A stretch of DNA of 5,756 bases from NCBI GenBank assembly GCA_020847555.1, contig JADLBT010000236.1, positions 1 through 5,756 on the forward strand, read 5' to 3'. The position numbers and the translations under genes are program-made. Under the pieces are notes generated by a model. The model saw only the letters and a list, made by a program, of their open reading frames with translations. It did not search any database and was not told the DNA's origin. The stretch is from Gemmataceae bacterium (GTDB lineage Bacteria > Planctomycetota > Planctomycetia > Gemmatales > Gemmataceae). Positions 1-4,729 of this stretch are shown here, one piece after another (position 1 is the stretch's first letter; each line of letters begins with the position of its first letter).

Positions 1-65
1 CCGGGCTGGCCGATCGCCTCCGCGCCAATGAAGATGACCTGCCCGAATTCCCGTGGCTCCGCCAT
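1..65 (-). CDS. DUF3090-like protein, N-terminal 21 codons only (runs off the left edge)
   Basis: The minus strand reads from an ATG at 65-63 with no stop to the window edge and gives 21 residues ending in GAEAIGQP. The stretch 'IGAEAIGQPG' resembles the start of DUF3090 proteins, which open with an aliphatic segment and then a G-x-x-G-x-P-G turn followed by an R-x-F-x-L strand. That last strand lies outside the window. DUF3090 has no established biochemical role; it is found mainly in Actinobacteria and Chloroflexota. The start is supported by a TAGGAT box 7 nt upstream and by the lack of a clear Shine-Dalgarno, which suggests a leaderless message. The gene diverges from the WYL regulator across about 150 bp. 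Only 21 residues are visible, so the start is more certain than the family name. Confidence 0.45.
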   Translation of the reverse strand, partial: MAEPREFGQVIFIGAEAIGQP

Positions 66-72
66 GCGGAAG

Positions 73-78
73 ATCCTA
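73..78 (-). promoter_or_regulatory. -10 box (TAGGAT) of a probable leaderless promoter for the leftward gene
   Basis: On the minus strand TAGGAT fits the TANNNT pattern and lies 7 nt before the ATG at 65-63, the spacing expected when transcription begins at or next to the start codon. No convincing Shine-Dalgarno lies between them. The -35 position 17 bp upstream (96-101, ACGACG on the minus strand) matches TTGACA poorly. This rests on sequence pattern only. Confidence 0.45.
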
Positions 79-79
79 A

Positions 80-101
80 ACGACGGTCGGCGTCCCGTCG
101 T
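80..101. repeat. Inverted repeat, 7-bp arms, in the divergent promoter region
   Basis: ACGACGG at 80-86 is matched by CCGTCGT at 95-101 with an 8-base spacer. It lies directly upstream of the leftward -10 box and covers the -35 region of that promoter, where a repressor or activator would sit. A chance repeat in GC-rich DNA is also possible. Confidence 0.35.
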
Positions 102-170
102 GCAGGTGTGAGGACGGGGGCCGGGGGGTGGGGCAATTCGCGACAGGACCTGACGCAATAGGGCCGCATG

Positions 171-184
171 CTTGGCCGGCCAAG
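171..184. promoter_or_regulatory. Perfect 14-bp palindrome, candidate operator of the WYL regulator
   Basis: CTTGGCCGGCCAAG equals its own reverse complement over all 14 bases. It ends immediately before TACGAT (185-190), a TANNNT candidate -10 box for the rightward gene, so it would fill the spacer between -35 and -10. That is a classical repressor position. No good -35 is visible. The likely ligand is the regulator encoded 36 bp downstream, acting on its own gene, but that is inference from position. The core GGCCGGCC is GC-rich and such 8-mers are common here; the full 14-bp symmetry is less so. Confidence 0.4.
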
Positions 185-196
185 TACGATTCGGCC

Positions 197-217
197 GGGG
201 GGCCGGGAGGGGGCGGG
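197..217 (+). other. Putative G-quadruplex motif overlapping the ribosome binding site
   Basis: Four G-tracts of at least three bases (197-202, 205-207, 209-213, 215-217) are separated by loops of 2, 1 and 1 bases, which meets the G3+N1-7 rule for a G-quadruplex on the coding strand. The motif contains the GGAGG (206-210) that would serve as Shine-Dalgarno for the ATG at 220, so a folded RNA would hide the ribosome site. A second G-rich stretch at 116-133 has only three tracts. G-runs arise by chance in GC-rich DNA. Confidence 0.35.
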
Positions 218-219
218 CG

Positions 220-1194
220 ATGACAGAGACGGAACAGGTACGGCGCGCCGCGCGGCTGCCACTGATCGAGCAGATCCTGCGCAAGGCGCCCCAGGGGATG
301 ACCACGCGGGAACTGGCTTCGCGTACGGGGACGAGCGTGCGCACGGCGGAGCGCGACCTGAACGTAATTGAGACGGAGCTCGGCGTGCCGCTCATGACCG
401 AAGGGCGGCGCTGGAAGATCATGCCGGGCGCACCGGCGATCGGTTCGGTGCGCTTCACGTTGCAGGAAGCGCGGGCGATATTCCTGGCGGCGCGCCTCTA
501 CCTCCGGCACACCGACCACAACGACCCCGCCGCCCTCGCGGCGCTCCAGAAGCTCGCCGAGGCGCTGCCACCGGCGCTCGCCAGCCACGCCACAGCCGGC
601 ATCGTCCAGCACCGCCAGAAACCAGACGCGCCGGAGGAGGTCGAGGTCACGCGGCGGCTGACGGAGGCGTGGGCTGCCTCGCGCACCGTCCGGTTGTCGT
701 ACCGGTCGCAGCGGACGAAGGCGGTCGAACAGACGGAATTGGACCCACACCTGCTGGAGCCCGGGAGCGAACTGGCGGCGACGTACGTCATCGGGTTCAG
801 CCACCAGCACGGGGAGGTGCGCACCTTCAAGATCGACCGGGTCGGTGCGGTCGAACTGACGGACGACCACTTCGAGCCCCCCGACCGAGGCGCGTTGCTG
901 GCCAACCTGGCGCACGGGTGGGGCGTGGTCTACGTGGGGGACGAAGAGCACCACATCGTGATCGACTTCAGCCCCGCCGTCGCCTCGCGGGTGCAGGAGA
1001 CGACCTGGCACGCATCGCAACGGACATCGCCGGCCGGGGACGGCGGCGTGCGCTTGGAGGTGACACTGCCCAGCCTGCTCGAGATCGTGCCGTGGATCCG
1101 CGGCTGGGGGCCGGAAGCGCGCGTCATCGCCCCGGAGGCGCTGCGGGCCGAGATCGCGTCGTCGTTGCGGGGCGCTGCGCGGCAGTACGAATAG
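220..1194 (+). CDS. WYL-domain helix-turn-helix transcriptional regulator
   Basis: The 324-residue product has the three-part layout of WYL regulators. A winged HTH (about 12-62) has the DNA-reading stretch TTRELASRTGTSVRTAERDL (28-47). The WYL domain (about 140-212) contains TYVIGF (188-193) and RTFKIDR (201-207). The C-terminal WCX domain (about 243-324) contains a WH-x-SQ motif (263-267) and the WIRGWG segment (292-297). Members bind DNA through the HTH and are thought to sense nucleotides or nucleic acid through WYL; known relatives control DNA-damage genes (PafBC), phage defence (BrxR, CapW) or metabolism. The signature Trp is Thr here (T188-Y189-V190). I chose the ATG at 220 because GGAGG (206-210) lies 9 nt upstream; an in-frame TTG at 172 would add 16 low-complexity residues and place the start inside the palindrome. 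Length is normal. Its targets are unknown; its own gene and the peptidase operon 25 bp downstream are natural candidates. Confidence 0.9.
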   Translation: MTETEQVRRAARLPLIEQILRKAPQGMTTRELASRTGTSVRTAERDLNVIETELGVPLMTEGRRWKIMPGAPAIGSVRFTLQEARAIFLAARLYLRHTDHNDPAALAALQKLAEALPPALASHATAGIVQHRQKPDAPEEVEVTRRLTEAWAASRTVRLSYRSQRTKAVEQTELDPHLLEPGSELAATYVIGFSHQHGEVRTFKIDRVGAVELTDDHFEPPDRGALLANLAHGWGVVYVGDEEHHIVIDFSPAVASRVQETTWHASQRTSPAGDGGVRLEVTLPSLLEIVPWIRGWGPEARVIAPEALRAEIASSLRGAARQYE

Positions 1195-1207
1195 CGGGAA
1201 GCGCCGG

Positions 1208-1213
1208 TAGACT
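1208..1213 (+). promoter_or_regulatory. -10 box (TAGACT) of a probable leaderless promoter for the peptidase operon
   Basis: TAGACT fits TANNNT and lies 6 nt before the ATG at 1220, in the 25-bp gap after the WYL gene. The nearest purine run (GGGAAG, 1196-1201) is too far upstream to act as a Shine-Dalgarno, so a leaderless transcript starting at or beside the ATG is the simplest reading. The region 17 bp upstream (GTACGA, 1185-1190) is a poor -35 and lies in the end of the WYL gene. Read-through from the WYL gene is also possible. Confidence 0.5.
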
Positions 1214-1219
1214 TGGCGC

Positions 1220-2602
1220 ATGGAGATCGCATCGTCCCTCCGTGCCCGCCGGGACGCCTTCGCGGCGCGCATGGACCACCGCGGGCCCGTTGCGGTCGCG
1301 TCGGGCCAGCCCGTGCCCATCGCCGGCACGGACCAGGCCCACGACTTCCACGCCCACCCGGACTTCGCCTACCTCGGCGGACCGATGCCCCCGGGAAGTG
1401 TCCTCACCTTCGACGGAACGGAGGGGTGGTTGCTGTTCGCGCCCGTAGCCAGCCAGGACGAGCGCATCTGGTCGGGCGACTCCGGACCGCTGGACGAACT
1501 CGGCGCGCGGGCCGGGGTGGACCGGGTGCGGCCCGTGTCCGAGCTCGGGGCGTGGCTCGAACGGCGGCGCGGCCTGCCGCTGGCACTGCTGGGCAACGCG
1601 GACCTCGAACACGAGGGCGCGGCGTACGGCGTCTCGTGGGGGCAGCTGGAGGCGAGCATCGACCGCGAGGCGGGCGCCCGGCTGACGGAGCTGCTCGCGG
1701 AGGCGCGACGCACCAAGGACCCGGCGGAGCTCAAGCTCATGCGCGAGGCGGTGCGCGCCTCCCGCGCCGGACATCTGCTCGCCCTTCGCACCGCTGCCCC
1801 GGGCATGACCGAGCGCGCCCTGCAGGTGGAGGTCGAGGCGGAGTTCTTCCGCAACGGCGCCGCCCGCACCGCCTACGGCTCGATCGTCGCCGCTGGCGAC
1901 CACGGTGCGGTGCTCCACTTCGCCCCAACGGCGCGCCCGCTGTCCGAGGGTGAGCTCGTCCTCATGGACGCTGGCGCGGAGGTCGACGGCTACGCGAGCG
2001 ACGTGACCCGCACCTTCCCGGTGGGCCGGAAGGTCGAGGGGGCCCAGCGGGACCTCTACCAGCTCGTCCTCGCGGTGCAGGAGAGGGCGATCGCCGCGGC
2101 GCGGCCGGGCAAGGAGTACCGCGAGCTCCACCTGGAGGCGGCGGAACAGATCGCCGCCGGCCTGGCCGACCTCGGCATCCTCCGCGGCAACCCGGCCTCG
2201 CTCGTGGAGCAGGACGCGCACGCCCTGTTTTTCCCGCACGGGCTCGGCCACATGCTCGGGCTATCGACGCACGACGCGGGCGGCTGCCTTGGCGGCCGAA
2301 CCAAGAGCGACCGCTTCGGGCTCAAGTGGCTGCGGGCGGACCTGCCGCTGCAGCCCGGGTACGTCGTCACCATCGAGCCCGGCATCTACTTCATCCGCGC
2401 GCTCCTGGAGGACCCTGAATGGCGCGCGCGATATCGGGACACCGTCGACTGGGCCCGCGTGGACACGATGCTGGACTTCGGCGGCATCCGCATCGAGGAC
2501 GACGTGCTCATCACCGAGGGCGAGGCGAACATCCTGAGCATCGACATCCCGAAGGGGATGGCGGCGGTCGAAGCACTGCGCGAGGAGGCCTTCAGCCGGT
2601 GA
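1220..2602 (+). CDS. pepQ: Xaa-Pro dipeptidase (prolidase), peptidase family M24B
   Basis: The 460-residue product is a cytosolic metallopeptidase that cleaves the bond before proline, most likely in Xaa-Pro dipeptides. An N-terminal creatinase/AMP_N-like domain (about 1-155) is followed by the pita-bread catalytic domain (about 165-445). All five metal ligands are present: D250 (MDAGAE), D261 (ASDVTRTF), H344 (HGLGH), E386 (TIEPGIY) and E426 (GGIRIED). H233 and H351 (HDAGG) match the catalytic histidines of the family. Between E386 and E426 the segment starting YFIRALL has the roughly 30-residue insert seen in PepQ and PEPD prolidases but not in the shorter PepP loop, so I favour dipeptidase over aminopeptidase P; PepP-type activity is not excluded. 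Length is close to E. coli PepQ (about 443). There is no signal peptide. The ATG at 1220 is preceded by a TAGACT box and no Shine-Dalgarno; M18 is a less likely start. Its stop overlaps the next gene by 4 bp. Confidence 0.88.
   Translation: MEIASSLRARRDAFAARMDHRGPVAVASGQPVPIAGTDQAHDFHAHPDFAYLGGPMPPGSVLTFDGTEGWLLFAPVASQDERIWSGDSGPLDELGARAGVDRVRPVSELGAWLERRRGLPLALLGNADLEHEGAAYGVSWGQLEASIDREAGARLTELLAEARRTKDPAELKLMREAVRASRAGHLLALRTAAPGMTERALQVEVEAEFFRNGAARTAYGSIVAAGDHGAVLHFAPTARPLSEGELVLMDAGAEVDGYASDVTRTFPVGRKVEGAQRDLYQLVLAVQERAIAAARPGKEYRELHLEAAEQIAAGLADLGILRGNPASLVEQDAHALFFPHGLGHMLGLSTHDAGGCLGGRTKSDRFGLKWLRADLPLQPGYVVTIEPGIYFIRALLEDPEWRARYRDTVDWARVDTMLDFGGIRIEDDVLITEGEANILSIDIPKGMAAVEALREEAFSR
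2583..2602 (+). promoter_or_regulatory. Shine-Dalgarno and GTGA stop/start overlap
   Basis: AGGAGG (2583-2588) lies 10 nt before a GTG at 2599-2601 whose last two bases are shared with the TGA stop (2600-2602) of the prolidase gene. This fixes the start of the downstream peptidase, although its frame is open back to 2419, and indicates translational coupling of the two genes. It contrasts with the leaderless-type start of the upstream gene. Confidence 0.75.
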
Positions 2603-4728
2603 GCAGGCAGTACGAATCGGTCACGGTCGAGGACGTCGCACGGTTCCCGCTGCCGGGGACGGTGGCGCCGGCGGCGCTGCGGTTCACTCCCGACGGCAGG
2701 GCGCTGACGTTCCTCTACAGCGCGGAGGGGAGCCTCGTGCGCAGCCTCTGGCGGCTCGACCTCGCGACGGGGGGGCGGACGGTGCTGGCGGGCCCATCGC
2801 CGGAGTCCCGGGACGAGGGCGCGCTTTCGCGCGAGGAGGAGTTGCGCCGGGAGCGGGCGCGCCTGCGGGAACTCGGGGTGACGGCCTACGAATTCGCCTC
2901 GAAGGCGCCGGGACCCGTGCTGCTCGTGCCGGGCGGCGGCAGGCTCTCGGTGTCCGTGGGCGGCGGCCCGCTGCGGGAACTGGAGGGCTGTGACGGCGCC
3001 ATCGACCCCCACCTGAGCAACGACGGCCGCCACGTCGCCTTCGTGCGCGGCGGGGAGCTCTGGGTGGCAGCCGTCGAGGGGGGGCCGCCGCGGCGGCTCA
3101 CGCACGGCGCCGAGGAGGGGCTCACGCACGGGCTGGCGGAGTTCATCGCGCAGGAGGAACTCGACCGCAGCCGCGGCTTCTGGTGGTCCCCGGACGGCAC
3201 GCGCATCGCCTTCGAACGGGCGGACGAACGGCGTATCCCGCCCTACCCGATCGTCCACCAGGGCCTCGACCGGGTGGAGGTCGAGCCGCACCGGTACCCG
3301 TTCGCAGGGCACCCGAACGCCATCGTCCATCTGGGCGTCGTGTCCGTGGAGGGTGGGGAGCCGCAGTGGATGGGCCTCGGGCCGGACGAGGATATCTACC
3401 TGGCGCGGGTGCAGTGGCGGCCGGACGGCGCCCTCACCGCGGAGATGCTCTCGCGCGACCAGAAGGAGCTGCGCCTGGTCGTCTTCGGCGCGGACGGCGC
3501 GTCGCGCGTCCTCATCCACGAGCGGAGCGAGCCGTGGCTGAACCTCTCGGGCGACACGCGTTTCCTGGAGTCAGGAGACGTGCTCTGGTCGAGTGAGCGG
3601 ACCGGCTTCCGCCACCTCTACCTGCATGACGCGGAAGGGCGCGAGCTGCGTCCGCTCACGTCGGGGGAGTGGGTGGTGACGCGCCTCATGCAGGTGGACG
3701 AAGCCGAGCGGCAGGTCTACTTCGCGGGGACAAAGGACGGCGTGACCGAGCGCCACCTCTACCGCGTGTCACTCGACGGCGGGGAGGTCGAGCGCCTGAC
3801 CACAGACCCCGGCTGGCACGACCCCGTGGTGGCGTCGCGCGGGGGCGCCTGGGCCGACGTGCACAGCACCCGGACGTCGGCGCCAACGGTGACGCTGCAC
3901 CTGCCGGGCGAGCAGACCACGGTGGTCCACGACAACGGGGGCATGTCGGCGGAGTCGCTGGGGCTCATCGTTCCCGAACTGGTGACGATCCCGGCGGCCG
4001 ACGGGACACCGCTCATGGCGGCGCTCTACCGGCCCCGCGCCAGCGGCGACGGCAGGCTGCCGGTGGTGGTCTCGGTGTATGGCGGGCCACACGCGCAGCG
4101 CTGCTTCGATGGCTGGGGGCTGACGGTCGACCTGCGCGCGCAGTACCTCGCGCAGCACGGCTTCCTCGTGCTGAAGGCCGACACCCGCGGGAGCGCGAAC
4201 CGCGGCCTGGCATTCGAGGCGCCGCTCTACCGGAACTTCGGGTCCGTCGAGGTGGAAGACCAGGCGGCGGCGGTGGAGTGGCTCGCGGCGAACGACCGCG
4301 CGGACCTCGCCCGCGCCGGGATCTACGGCTGGAGCTACGGAGGCTACATGACACTGATGTGCATGGCGCGCCGCCCGGACCTCTTCCGTGTCGGCGTGGC
4401 GGGGGCGCCGGTGACGCACTGGGACGGGTACGACACCGGTTACACGGAACGGTACATGTCCACGCCCGAGAAAAACCCCGAGGGCTACCGCGAGAGCGCC
4501 GTCATGACGCATGTCGACCGGCTGGAGGGGAAGTTGCTGCTGGTGCACGGCATGATCGACGAGAACGTCCATTTCCGGCACACCGCGCGGCTGGCGGTTG
4601 CACTGGCGGCCGCGCAGAAACCGTACGACCTCCTCGCGTTCCCGGAAGAGCGGCACATGCCGCGGGACGCGAAGGGCCTCGAATACCAGGAGCGGCGGGT
4701 CCTCGGGTTCTTCGAGGAGTGGTTGTAG
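2599..4728 (+). CDS. Dipeptidyl-peptidase IV-type serine peptidase, family S9B
   Basis: The 709-residue product is predicted to remove Xaa-Pro (and Xaa-Ala) dipeptides from peptide N-termini. An N-terminal beta-propeller (DPPIV_N, about 20-455) carries the propeller signature SSERTGFRHLYLHD (331-344) and the Glu pair E186-E187 in EFIAQEEL, which holds the substrate amino terminus in DPP-IV and separates it from plain acylaminoacyl or prolyl oligopeptidases. The alpha/beta-hydrolase domain (about 460-709) has the oxyanion Tyr Y494 (VYGGP), nucleophile S579 (GWSYGGY), DTGYTERYM (612-620), D654 with N656 (HGMIDENVHF) and H686 (ERHMPR). The enzyme therefore looks active. Residues 70-95 form a charged helix rich in Glu and Arg inside the propeller region. 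No signal peptide or membrane anchor is visible, unlike human DPP4 and many secreted bacterial forms, so it should act in the cytosol. The GTG start overlaps the prolidase stop, and its dipeptide products are prolidase substrates. It ends one base from the convergent DUF3048 gene. Confidence 0.93.
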   Translation: MSRQYESVTVEDVARFPLPGTVAPAALRFTPDGRALTFLYSAEGSLVRSLWRLDLATGGRTVLAGPSPESRDEGALSREEELRRERARLRELGVTAYEFASKAPGPVLLVPGGGRLSVSVGGGPLRELEGCDGAIDPHLSNDGRHVAFVRGGELWVAAVEGGPPRRLTHGAEEGLTHGLAEFIAQEELDRSRGFWWSPDGTRIAFERADERRIPPYPIVHQGLDRVEVEPHRYPFAGHPNAIVHLGVVSVEGGEPQWMGLGPDEDIYLARVQWRPDGALTAEMLSRDQKELRLVVFGADGASRVLIHERSEPWLNLSGDTRFLESGDVLWSSERTGFRHLYLHDAEGRELRPLTSGEWVVTRLMQVDEAERQVYFAGTKDGVTERHLYRVSLDGGEVERLTTDPGWHDPVVASRGGAWADVHSTRTSAPTVTLHLPGEQTTVVHDNGGMSAESLGLIVPELVTIPAADGTPLMAALYRPRASGDGRLPVVVSVYGGPHAQRCFDGWGLTVDLRAQYLAQHGFLVLKADTRGSANRGLAFEAPLYRNFGSVEVEDQAAAVEWLAANDRADLARAGIYGWSYGGYMTLMCMARRPDLFRVGVAGAPVTHWDGYDTGYTERYMSTPEKNPEGYRESAVMTHVDRLEGKLLLVHGMIDENVHFRHTARLAVALAAAQKPYDLLAFPEERHMPRDAKGLEYQERRVLGFFEEWL

Positions 4729-4729
4729 G

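Noticed and set aside
116..133. G-rich stretch as a second quadruplex
   Set aside because: Only three tracts of three or more G lie within loop distance; the next one is about 28 bases away.
172..219. Upstream TTG start for the WYL regulator
   Set aside because: It would add 16 Gly/Arg-rich residues, falls inside the 14-bp palindrome and has no ribosome site, whereas the ATG at 220 has GGAGG 9 nt upstream.
76..1329. Minus-strand open frame of 417 codons opposite the WYL regulator
   Set aside because: Arg/Pro-rich product without recognisable motifs, entirely antisense to a gene with clear HTH, WYL and WCX domains. Long antisense frames are expected at this GC content.
1181..2617. Exact 12-mer GGCAGTACGAAT at 1181-1192 (end of WYL gene) and 2606-2617 (start of DPP-IV gene)
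   Set aside because: About one exact 12-mer pair is expected by chance in a window of this size even before allowing for base bias, and no longer homology surrounds it.
2386..3519. Minus-strand open frame of 377 codons opposite the prolidase/DPP-IV junction
   Set aside because: Arg/Pro/His-rich shadow of two genes with complete catalytic motifs.
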